Shown: positions 1 through 8,457 of the stretch, piece by piece
Layout: every line of letters begins with the position of its first letter
How positions within the stretch are numbered: position 1 is the first letter of the stretch
Source of the DNA: Leishmania martiniquensis
Taxonomy: Eukaryota > Euglenozoa > Kinetoplastea > Trypanosomatida > Trypanosomatidae
DNA: 64,000 nt
Assembly (NCBI RefSeq): GCF_017916325.1
Contig: NC_090170.1
Location: 152,501-216,500, forward strand
Direction: 5' to 3'
Position numbers and translations under genes: made by a program
The notes under the pieces: generated by a model
What the model saw: the letters and a program-made list of their open reading frames with translations, nothing else
Told to the model about the DNA's origin: nothing
Database searches by the model: none

Positions 1-381
1 AAGTCGGTGTCTGCGGAGAACGGAGTCCCAGGCCCAGGTCATTATCGCCTTGTGGAGGAGGCGGGTGGTCAAGGCACCGTCTTCTACATGGGCGACTTCC
101 ACCCGCGTGGCTGTGGGGGCCAACAAGGGCTCGCTGCCGAGAGTCTTGGCCTCAGCCCAGGCGCGTACTACAATGACGAAACCATGTACAGTCGCAACAT
201 TAACGGCGACCGCGCCCGCAAAGGCTTTACAATGGGCATCCGCTACCCTGCCAGGGCAACCTACCAGCATTGCGCCCCATATGACGAGACAACGAACATC
301 AACTGCGTCTACGACGACGAGCTCAAGTGGGAGACGCGCCCCGCCCAGCGCCTGCCACGGATTCACCGCGGTAAGCAGTAA
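1..381 (+). CDS. 3' end of a PG-rich repeat (SHIPPO/STPGR-like) protein, partial
   Basis: The frame is open from the first base of the window and ends at TAA 379-381, so about 126 C-terminal residues are visible and the start lies upstream. The peptide holds PGPGHY near its beginning and SPGAYYN about 45 residues later. These resemble the Pro-Gly-Pro-Gly-x-Tyr core of sperm-tail PG-rich (SHIPPO) repeats, which occur in axonemal and microtubule-associated proteins of flagellates. A flagellar or cytoskeletal role is inferred from that resemblance only. The tail is basic (ends HRGKQ). The GTG at position 7 is not a credible start in this group. The CDS call is fairly safe because of its biased codon use and lack of pyrimidine-rich composition; the family call is moderate, since only two repeat cores are seen. 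Confidence 0.7.
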   Translation, partial: KSVSAENGVPGPGHYRLVEEAGGQGTVFYMGDFHPRGCGGQQGLAAESLGLSPGAYYNDETMYSRNINGDRARKGFTMGIRYPARATYQHCAPYDETTNINCVYDDELKWETRPAQRLPRIHRGKQ

Positions 382-718
382 AAAGGAATTCACACGGGCC
401 ACCATCACGTGCGCGAGTTTGTGTACATGTGTGTGTGTGTGCGAGTGCCAGACGATGTGTAGACATACCTTCGACATGTATAATACGGCCATCATACCCA
501 TCATTATGTGGGTATCTCGAGGGAGAGGGAACGCTCGCATGGCGCTCTTCTCGTTGTCAATTTTTTGCTTTTCTAAGCTTCTCAATGGAGCGAGCTTTTT
601 GGTAGCCGATGAACGAAATGACGCGTCGCGCACTTCTGGAATGGGGCCAGCGGGAGGGGGGCTACAGGGAAGAGGAGGGAGCCAAGCACACTCCATTCGT
701 TCCTCTCCAGGTGTTGTG

Positions 719-740
719 CACACACACACACACAAACACA
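719..740. repeat. CA microsatellite
   Basis: Short CA dinucleotide run with one AAAC interruption, in the 3' flank of the first gene. Similar CA/GT runs recur in most intergenic regions of this window. Confidence 0.8.
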
Positions 741-1789
741 AACGAAAAGGGGAAAGCGACGTGCCTTGTGTGTGGCTCGGTCTACCCAGACCCCTCCCCT
801 CTGCTGCTCAGCGGTGATGTGCCCGTGCAAATGTGCACCGGGCTGCTGCTGCTGCTGTAGTACCCCTCGAGAGTAGGCGAACCTCGCTCAGGTGCCCGGA
901 AGGGAGGCGCTATATAGCGGGCGCCAAGGGCCCACGCCATCCTCCGTGAGCTTGCCGACTCGTTACAATGGTCTCATATCCCCCTGCCTCCAGAGGCCTT
1001 TGATCACTCTCCATCTGGCGCATCCCTCCTCCTTTCCCCCTCACAGGTGCACGCTTCCGCCGCCATCGTTGCTCACCGCTCTTTCTTTTTCTTTTCGCTT
1101 TCATCTCCTCCTCTTTCATCCCGCATTCACTTCGGTCACATCCAGTGGAAGCTGAGTCTCTCTCTCTGTGTAGGGAAAGAAAAGAATGGGGAGAGGACTT
1201 AGTCACAGGAGCAGAGACGCACGTTGACGGAAGGCCAAAGAGAAAGGCGGCACTGCAGCTCGTAGAGCCCAAAACAGCGGCAAACGCGCGCACACAAACA
1301 CACAAAATAATCGACAAGAGCGGCTTCACAGTCGCGTGTACGACCACTCGCGCCTTTTTTTTTATATGGATAGGTGCGCATGCAGCGGATTTCTTTTGTG
1401 TATGCCTCTCAAGCTCTCTCTCTGAGTGTGTTTCTGTGTGTGGTGCATGTATACCGTTCTTGTCGCTCCGGTATAGCATCGCTGAGTTAGGAGGCGTGAC
1501 TATTCCTGCTGCTCCTCCACCAGCCGCCAGCCCTTCATTTAAGCTTTCATCTCTGTTGGATATGCATATTGTGATTTCTGCGGGCTGTCTCTTTTCTTCT
1601 CTTTCCTGCCCTGCATCACCGACACATTCGCGCTTTACCGCACGTGCATCATTAACCCGCCGTGTCTACAATTTCGTCTTTAAGCGCAGCTCTTTGCCTG
1701 CTACCACCTCTGCTTTCTTCCATCGCTGCTGCACGTCACACGCACATACAAAGTGATTACACACACACACAGAGGCACACGGGCGCATA

Positions 1790-1831
1790 CATACATATAC
1801 ACATATATACATATATATGTGTATATGTATG
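1790..1831. repeat. Perfect inverted repeat, 18-bp arms (hairpin)
   Basis: Bases 1791-1807 are the exact reverse complement of 1814-1830, separated by the six bases TACATA, and the flanking C1790 and G1831 also pair. The arms are built of AT/AC/GT dinucleotides. In a transcript this could fold into a long AU-rich stem. It may simply be a byproduct of microsatellite growth. Confidence 0.75.
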
Positions 1832-2446
1832 GGGAGAGATATGTACACCCCCCTCCCTCCCCCCTCTCTCTCGTTGTTCCACACGTCTTTTTCATCTACT
1901 CGCTGTGAAGAGGTGCGCGCCCTGTGCGTGTAGGTGTACCCTTCTTATACCTCCCCTCCCCCTCTCTCTCTCATCCTTCCCGTTGGGCATCTTGTCCTTT
2001 GCGTCTTGATTTTTCTTGCACTCTGCCACACGCGAGTCTCCCACCACCCACCCACCCCTTTTTTTCTTCATTTGGGTGTGTGTCGCGTGTGCCCTGCTGC
2101 CTTCCTCTGCGCCCCTGTGCTCTCGCGCACGCACGCGCCCTCCGCAGTCCTTCCATCACCCTCCGTTTTCTGCACGCGCGGTCCATTTCTTACCCGCTTC
2201 GCTCATTTCGTGCGGCAGCGGAGCCACGCACTAATATTGAGAGACTGAGCTCCGCTATTCCGGCCCCGACCGCCTGCCTTCATCGTCGCACCACAGCTCA
2301 GCTGTCTTGGGTAGACCACCCTGCGGGCCTTCTCCGCATCCTTCCCTCCTCCTCCTCTCCTCTGCGTACGCGCACCTCATCGTCTTCTTTTTGGTGGGTC
2401 TGCGTGCGGTTGGGCCTCCGGCACTGCTTCTGCTGCAACTAATAGG

Positions 2447-4354
2447 ATGCCGTCCAGCCGTGGCGTGTCCCTCTCCATTACCGTTGCGAAAGGGGAGGTT
2501 GCCCCGGGCGGCACGCTGCATGGCGAGGTCGAGGTGAAAGTGGACTCCTCTCACAAGACCGGTCTCGTCTACGAGGCCATTCGCCTCGTTTTTCTCGCAG
2601 TGGAGAGGAGCTGCGTGTGGGATGATCAGAGCGAGTTCGATGCTTTGCTGAACGAGTACACGTCGTCGCGTGTCTACCTCGATCGCCACGTAACGCTCGC
2701 CGGCCTCAAAACACCGACGGAGGATGCGGAGACGGCTGCGCAGGTCCGGGAGGAGATGCTGTTTCTTCAACACTCCGCTACCCCGTACGCCGCGGTAGCG
2801 CCGGCGAAGCCTAAAAAGGACGCCTACCGCCACTACACACGCGAGGAACTGTTGTACAGCGGCATTCAGATGGCGGCCATGACGACGCGCACCACAGGCG
2901 GTGCGGATGCCCCCGACGCCAACGACAATAATGGCGTGGGAGGTCAGGAGCCTGTGCTGGACAGCGACGGGTCGGGGCCTGCGGCGGCCACGGCGGCAAG
3001 GGAGGCCACCGAGGTGGAGTTCCCCGTGCTGATGCCTGGAACACATCGATTTCCTTTCCGGTTCCGCCTGCCGCCTTGGCTGCCGCCATCTTTTTACTAC
3101 TCCTTTGTGGGCGCAAAGGGACAGCTGCAGTACTCGGCATCCGCCGCAATGCTGTTCCCCGGCAACGGCGCCGGCTCTTGGTGGTTCAAAGTGCGAAAGG
3201 ACATGAGGGGTGCCACGCGCGACGCGGGGAAGGCTTTTAACCGCGTTGCCCGCGCAGCCGCCCCTTTGAGTGAGGGGGGCCGCGGGCGAACAGGCCGCAG
3301 TAGTCCGGAGCCGGTTGGAGTTGACGTGGAGGAGGGCGTCGTCGACGAGCGCACGAATCGACGTCTCACTAGCATGCCCGCCTATGGACCATCCGACCTC
3401 ACGGTGGCCGTCCACTTTGACGTGCTATCGGTGATGCCGCGCCGTCAGCTGGTAGCCGAGTACTACCAGATAGGCGCCCACAACCTCCATCAGCGACCGA
3501 CGAATGCGCCGCAGGGGGTGGGGAGCGGAGGTAGCGGCAAGGGCAAGAGAAACGGGGCAAAGAAACCGCAAAGACGCTCTGAGAGGAGCAACAACGCCGG
3601 CGAAAGGAAGCCATCTGCCGTGGCGACAGGGCTGCTGGAGCGCCATGAGGACACGCACCTGGCCTTGTTCGCGCTCTACCAAACATTCCGCTGCGGCTGG
3701 CTGGGGAACATGTGCTGCTTGCAGTCGCAGAACGCACTCGAAGCGGAGGTGCTCGTCGTTGGTGCGAGTACGGTGCTGCTGGCCGATGACCTCGGCGCCT
3801 CGCAGGCTCTCGGTGTACGAGCGCCGATATCCGACTATACGCAACTTAGCGGCCCGGCGCTGCACGCCCCCGGAATCGTCCCCTCACCTGACCTGGCGGC
3901 TGCGACGCCGAACGCGCCATGGCCGGTTGGCGGCATCACGCTGCGCGTGTGTGTGCGCAACCACTGCCCCACACATACGGTAGAGTGCACTCGAGTAGAA
4001 CTCAAGGCGATGGTGGAAATCTTCAAGTCCCTCAAGACCCCCCATACCTTTCCCGGCATCTCTTACTCACGTTTTGACTACAAGATCCCCATTCCTCCTG
4101 GTAACCAGGCGTTCTTTGAGGTGCGGCTCGGCCTGCCGCCGCGCTTCCGTCGACATGAGACGGATAGCGAGTCGCTTCTGCCACCGCCCGGGGTGCGAAC
4201 AGCTAATATGACCTGCAACGCTTTCCTGCGGGTCAGCTTCCCCGGCATGTACACGTACGTTGAAGAAGAGGAAGAGACGAAGAGCGTTGTGCTCATGGCG
4301 GAGACGGTGGACCTGAATGATGAGGTGCTTGAGCTGCCGGTGCGGTACAGCTGA
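2447..4354 (+). CDS. Arrestin-fold protein, paralogue 1
   Basis: 635 residues from ATG 2447. Early residues contain a strand pattern with PGGTLHGEV, like the first strands of an arrestin N domain. Around residues 200-235 the segment FPFRFRLPPWLPPSFYYSF followed by GAKGQLQYSASA matches the conserved arrestin-N stretch (F-x-F-x-LP...LP-S-F...G-x-x-Y). The C-terminal half has the alternating hydrophobic strands expected of an arrestin-C domain, including GGITLRVCVRNHC near residue 495. A basic, Ser/Gly-rich insert (about residues 355-390) interrupts the C half. Arrestin-fold proteins act as cargo or receptor adaptors in endosomal trafficking; no specific partner can be read here, and no PPxY or clathrin box was recognised. 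The next gene is a divergent tandem paralogue. Confident as CDS; the family call rests on motif resemblance. Confidence 0.85.
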   Translation: MPSSRGVSLSITVAKGEVAPGGTLHGEVEVKVDSSHKTGLVYEAIRLVFLAVERSCVWDDQSEFDALLNEYTSSRVYLDRHVTLAGLKTPTEDAETAAQVREEMLFLQHSATPYAAVAPAKPKKDAYRHYTREELLYSGIQMAAMTTRTTGGADAPDANDNNGVGGQEPVLDSDGSGPAAATAAREATEVEFPVLMPGTHRFPFRFRLPPWLPPSFYYSFVGAKGQLQYSASAAMLFPGNGAGSWWFKVRKDMRGATRDAGKAFNRVARAAAPLSEGGRGRTGRSSPEPVGVDVEEGVVDERTNRRLTSMPAYGPSDLTVAVHFDVLSVMPRRQLVAEYYQIGAHNLHQRPTNAPQGVGSGGSGKGKRNGAKKPQRRSERSNNAGERKPSAVATGLLERHEDTHLALFALYQTFRCGWLGNMCCLQSQNALEAEVLVVGASTVLLADDLGASQALGVRAPISDYTQLSGPALHAPGIVPSPDLAAATPNAPWPVGGITLRVCVRNHCPTHTVECTRVELKAMVEIFKSLKTPHTFPGISYSRFDYKIPIPPGNQAFFEVRLGLPPRFRRHETDSESLLPPPGVRTANMTCNAFLRVSFPGMYTYVEEEEETKSVVLMAETVDLNDEVLELPVRYS

Positions 4355-4670
4355 TCGGTGAGGGACTGCTGTGCGTTCTTCTGGAACTTCTTTGTGATGG
4401 AGAAGCGTCATGAGGTGTTGCGCCGCTGCACGCGTTGGTGGGTGACCTTACCGGGCTCACTCATTCGCGGAAGGTAGCGCGAGGGGAGGCGTTTGGAGGC
4501 TGCAGTGTGCATTTGTCCTCGAGCTCTACGTGGTGCGCACCAAGTCGCGTAGGTGTGGAGGCGGGGGTCTGCTGCTGCGTCCCTTCTCTTCCTCACCAGC
4601 AGTGACAGCGGGAGAAGGGGTGTGTGCGTGTGGGCAGTGGCAAGGCTTCTTCCGGTAGCCACACGCGCAT

Positions 4671-4688
4671 ACACACACACACACACAC
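4671..4688. repeat. AC microsatellite
   Basis: Uninterrupted AC dinucleotide run in the 3' flank of the first arrestin gene. Confidence 0.8.
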
Positions 4689-5165
4689 GCATGCACAGAA
4701 GCGATCATGTGTCTTTCACAATTCCTTCGCTTTTTTGTTTCACTGACTCGCGGATCCACGAAGACGCCCATTGCACTCTTTCTCCCTCCCCTCCCCTCCC
4801 CACTCCTCATAGAGCGCTCCAAAGCGCCGACGCATCGGAGGTGCGTGCGCGTGTGTGCGCCCGTGTTGTTTTTCGTCCCTTTGGACGTGTGCCCACCGAC
4901 TCTCTCTTTTTTTATTTTTATATTTTTCCCCTCCCTTTTTCTCTTGCTTTATACCTCTCAACTGTTTTTGTGCACGTGCGCGTGTGGGCGTCGTGCGCGC
5001 AGTAACCCATTCTTCGCTGCTCTCCCTCTCTTGGGGGTTCGGCTCCCGCTCTTCTTGTGCGCCACCTGCAGCCCGTTGCCTCCCCTTACGCACCGCGTGG
5101 TGGTCATGGAGGTGTATCTGCAATACACGCCTGCCTACACAGGCAAAAGACAAGAACTGTAGCGA

Positions 5166-5183
5166 CACACACACACACACACA
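5166..5183. repeat. AC microsatellite
   Basis: Uninterrupted AC dinucleotide run, followed at 5329-5343 by a TA run. Confidence 0.8.
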
Positions 5184-5557
5184 AGCGAAAAGAAAAAGTT
5201 GCACCTTCCAGCAGCGTTCAAATGAGAGACGCTCATTTACACACACATTCTGCCGCCAACACGGGCACCGCTGACTGCGATCGCAATCGCTTTAGCCGCT
5301 CACGCGGCAACCTTGGCGTTCCCATGGGTATATATATATATATGAGTGTGTTTCATCGACTCGAAGTCATCTCTCCACCTTTCTCCCTGTCTCTCTCTGT
5401 GTGTGTGCGCGCCTGCTGTCGTCATCTTTTCCTTTAACGCACCCCCGCGTCTTTTGTGCGGGAATAGGCTCCTCGCACATACGCGCAAGGCAGCAGCGCC
5501 TCTGCTCGACACCAAACGAGAGCGACGCGTTTTATCGGGCTCTTATTCGCACAGTTG

Positions 5558-5571
5558 TCTCTTCTTTCTAG
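5558..5571 (+). promoter_or_regulatory. Candidate spliced-leader acceptor for arrestin paralogue 2
   Basis: TCT-CTTCTTTCTAG: a pure pyrimidine run ending at AG 5570-5571, 41 bases before ATG 5612. In trypanosomatids the first AG after a polypyrimidine tract usually receives the spliced leader. The AG at 5466-5467, after a longer tract, is an alternative. Confidence 0.4.
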
Positions 5572-5611
5572 CCTCCAATCCTGTGACGGTGTATGTGCGC
5601 GCGCGCAATCG

Positions 5612-7423
5612 ATGTCGTTCCGCGTTTCTGTCCAACTGGCGAACGACACCGTGTGTCTCTCAGACAATATCGAAGGCAGTGTGGCGGTGAGCGTAGGTGG
5701 CACGTCGCACGATGTTGCGGCGGCTGCTCCAAGTGCTGTGCGTGTGCTTTTGCGCTGTGTAGAGGAAGTGGGCAAGAAGCAAGCTATCGAGCATATGACG
5801 CTGATCAAAACAGTCTCAGGCCCATCAACTGCGCACGAGGAAGCGGCATCTGCCGCCCTACATGAAAGGGTAAACCACTTCACGACGGAGGCAGCGCGCT
5901 GGAACCCTCTGCCTGGTGTTGCGGTTGACCCTGACAACATTGCGCTCGTCCAGGCCAGCGCTGGTGAGGACAACACGGGCGGCGTGGGTGATGCTGCTGC
6001 TGCCTCGAACAGCGGTGACGGGACAGATAGCATCGCAGCATTGCCCCCGCAGGAGTGGGTGGCGGGCGGCCACTACGTGTACCATTTCTTTTTGCGACTA
6101 CCGCCATGGCTGCCGCCGTCTTACTACTACAAGCCCGGCATCGGCAAGTCACACATGTCGATGCGCTACACGGTGGCAGCCTTTGTTGTCTGCGGCGGGG
6201 AAGAGGCTTCTGTCGATGCAGCCGCGCGGAAATCCGTTCCGCAGACAACGGTGTGCGTGCCTTTCACATCACCCACAGGGAAGGCGCGGTGCGGCCATCT
6301 TCGCAAGAGTGGCAAGAGTGCTAAAGACGCGGGGAGGGGTGGGCCGGGTGCCTCTCTACCGCTGCTCTGCCCTCTGCGCTTCCGACTTCCCGCAGAGGCT
6401 CCTCAGCTCTTGGTCTGCCTTCCCGCCACCCAACTGGCCGACTTGACTGTGTTATCGGCGCTGCCGAAGCGCGAGCTGCAGCAGTGCGCCGAGCGCGCGT
6501 TGATCTCTCCGCCATTTTTCGAAAAGCTGACTTACCACGTCTACAAGTACAGCCTCTCCCTGCGTGGTCTTCGCAGCAAGCCATACACCGCCGTCGAGGT
6601 GCGCATTACGTACGATTCCAGTGCGGCCGTGCTACTGCGCGGTCGCCAGCAGTCCGTCGTGCGAGGGTGTGCCGCCCTTGGGCTTTCGGTACCGAGCAAC
6701 AACGACGCAGGTGGGACATCAGCCCCTCTTCCTTCCACCGGCAGTGGAGGCGCTGCAGGCGGGTTGACAGTGATGGGGAAGGTGGTGGGCGGCTACTACT
6801 GCCGTGCTCCCCACCACCCCTATACGGGCAGCCGCGGCGTGGCACCTTTCCCTCTGGGCGAGACAGTGCGTGAATGGCAATCCGTTGCTGATGGCGATCT
6901 GCGCAGGGAAGGCGCCAAGAGCCCGCGGCGCGCCGGCGAAGGTGGTGATACGCATTGCCCGGCCACGTCGCAAGCGTGCACCGAGCCAGCGATCAGCGGT
7001 GCGCTGCGTCTACGTGTGTGTGTGCGCACAGGCAGTGTTGCGGTAGGCAAGGTGCGAGTGGAGTTGTTGGAGCGGGTGCGTTGCGCGGACGCCCCGAGCG
7101 CGCAGCCGAATGACGTGTACACGCTCGCCACATACACGCATGCGGAGATGATATGTGCCCACACGTCGAGGGAGTTCCCTGTCGAGTTGGCACTGCCGAA
7201 ACAATTTCGCCACAGCGCCGCAGACAAAGGCAAATACCCCCCACCCGCCGGCATCACCACCGCCGCTGTTCACACCACCACATGGCTGCAAATTACCTTT
7301 CCCACCCTCCACACCGTTTCAGAAGCGCTGCTAAGGGAGAACGTCGTGCTGGTTGGCGAGGACGTGGACCTGACAGACACAGTGCCGTTCTTGCCCTGTG
7401 CGTGTCCGTTGTACACGCGGTGA
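5612..7423 (+). CDS. Arrestin-fold protein, paralogue 2
   Basis: 603 residues. The frame is open upstream to 5555 but the first ATG is at 5612 (MSFRVSVQLAND), which also begins the first predicted arrestin strand. Residues around 153-193 carry FFLRLPPWLPPSYYY and then MRYTVAAFVV, closely matching LPPWLPPSFYY of the upstream gene. The C-terminal ends are also alike: VVLVGEDVDLTD here, VVLMAETVDLND upstream. This supports a tandem duplication with heavy divergence, including different inserts. A Gly/Ser-rich, low-complexity section (about residues 360-480) separates C-half strands. Role by family: adaptor in membrane trafficking or signalling, cytoplasmic; partner unknown. The spacer of about 1.26 kb and common direction fit a single polycistronic unit. 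Confidence 0.85.
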   Translation: MSFRVSVQLANDTVCLSDNIEGSVAVSVGGTSHDVAAAAPSAVRVLLRCVEEVGKKQAIEHMTLIKTVSGPSTAHEEAASAALHERVNHFTTEAARWNPLPGVAVDPDNIALVQASAGEDNTGGVGDAAAASNSGDGTDSIAALPPQEWVAGGHYVYHFFLRLPPWLPPSYYYKPGIGKSHMSMRYTVAAFVVCGGEEASVDAAARKSVPQTTVCVPFTSPTGKARCGHLRKSGKSAKDAGRGGPGASLPLLCPLRFRLPAEAPQLLVCLPATQLADLTVLSALPKRELQQCAERALISPPFFEKLTYHVYKYSLSLRGLRSKPYTAVEVRITYDSSAAVLLRGRQQSVVRGCAALGLSVPSNNDAGGTSAPLPSTGSGGAAGGLTVMGKVVGGYYCRAPHHPYTGSRGVAPFPLGETVREWQSVADGDLRREGAKSPRRAGEGGDTHCPATSQACTEPAISGALRLRVCVRTGSVAVGKVRVELLERVRCADAPSAQPNDVYTLATYTHAEMICAHTSREFPVELALPKQFRHSAADKGKYPPPAGITTAAVHTTTWLQITFPTLHTVSEALLRENVVLVGEDVDLTDTVPFLPCACPLYTR

Positions 7424-8451
7424 AATCTGACCAGTTCCGCAGTGACGCCTCCCATTTTATCTCTCTATTTCTATCCTGAGAGCGAAAAGGGAAAGAGCCC
7501 CTCCCAAACACCGCTTAGTTTACCTTCGCTGCACCTATTCAGTAAAACTGCAGGCTTAGAAGACGTAAGTGCGTACGACTGGACAACTTGTTCCCCTTCC
7601 CCTGCCTCTTCATCTTATTCAGTCTTCCCTCTCTTCCTACTGATGGCATTTCTTATGATGTTGCTTCCCCTTTACGCACGTTTTTTTTTGTAGGCTCGTC
7701 CCCCTCCCTCCCTTTCTTAACCGATGCGTCGTGAGCGTCGATACAAGTGCTTGAGAGTGGGAGTGAAGGCCCTCCATGCACTGACCGTTCGCCACGTCAA
7801 CGTTCCTCTCCCTTCCCCCCTCGTCTGTGCTCTTGCTGCTCTCGTTGCGGTGCCAACACTCTGCAAAACGACCTTCATCCGCCTTGTTCCTCTTCCTCTC
7901 CCTGTCTGTCCTTGATACCACTCTTGCGCTCCAAGGAGAGGCTCCGTCGAATGTGACCACACGAACGACGCATCACCTCCCCGCTCCCTCATGCACTACC
8001 CATTTTGCCCCACCTCCTACCCCTATCACTTGAGCGTGTATTGCCCACCGCCTTGTCTTGCCCTGCCCTGGTGAACACACGTATCCACTTGCCTCTCCCC
8101 CCACACACCCAAAAAAAACATCAACGCCTCACCGAAAATGATCATCGCCGTCATCCTCCTCATGGTGGATCTATCGACCACAGTGCCATGCATCTTCACA
8201 AAGAGCTGTGTTTTCTTCAACACACGCTGAGACGCATCGATTCCGCTCACATAACTCACTCGCTCCCCACCACCACCGCGCACACACGCACACAGATCGA
8301 CGCTAATTCGCTTTCGCTCCCTCTCGCCTTTCTCTCGTGTTATTCAACGCGTACCCTTTCCCTTCCGGGCCATCCCACCCCGGCCCGGTCGGTGCCTCCG
8401 CGGTTGCGTACGTAGTGGTGCTCGGGCGGCATCAAATTGACATATATATAT
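7424..8451 (+). other. Intergenic region before HAP2
   Basis: Pyrimidine-rich sequence with no supported gene. Tracts at about 7800-7910 and 8305-8345 precede AG dinucleotides; the AG at 8414-8415 is the first after the second tract and is a candidate spliced-leader site. Ends in a TA-rich palindrome that overlaps the first possible HAP2 ATG. Confidence 0.55.
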
Positions 8452-8457
8452 ATGTCA
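8438..8457. repeat. 20-bp perfect palindrome at the HAP2 5' end
   Basis: TGACA + TATATATATA + TGTCA reads the same on both strands and contains the most upstream in-frame ATG (8452) of the HAP2 frame. A hairpin here would bury that ATG, which slightly favours a downstream start. Confidence 0.8.

Larger units (their letters stand above)
382..2446 (+). other. Intergenic region, UTRs with pyrimidine tracts
   Basis: No convincing coding region. It holds a CA repeat at 719-740, an AT-rich perfect inverted repeat at 1790-1831, and pyrimidine-rich stretches around 1840-1890, 1940-2000 and 2130-2200. An AG at about 2217-2218, after the last of these, is a candidate spliced-leader acceptor for the downstream arrestin gene; another AG at 2444-2445 lies directly before its ATG. 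The ORFs here translate to low-complexity Ser/Pro/Leu/Cys peptides typical of C/T-rich non-coding DNA. Confidence 0.6.
4355..5611 (+). other. Intergenic region between arrestin paralogues
   Basis: 3' UTR of the first arrestin gene and 5' region of the second. Contains CA runs at 4671-4688 and 5166-5183, a TA run at 5329-5343, T/C-rich tracts around 4780-4950 and 5370-5450, and a compact pyrimidine-AG site at 5558-5571. No coding region is supported. Confidence 0.6.

Noticed and set aside
5555..5611. Upstream extension of arrestin paralogue 2 from TTG 5555
   Set aside because: Not an ATG; the stretch overlaps a likely trans-splice acceptor, and the arrestin-like sequence begins at ATG 5612.
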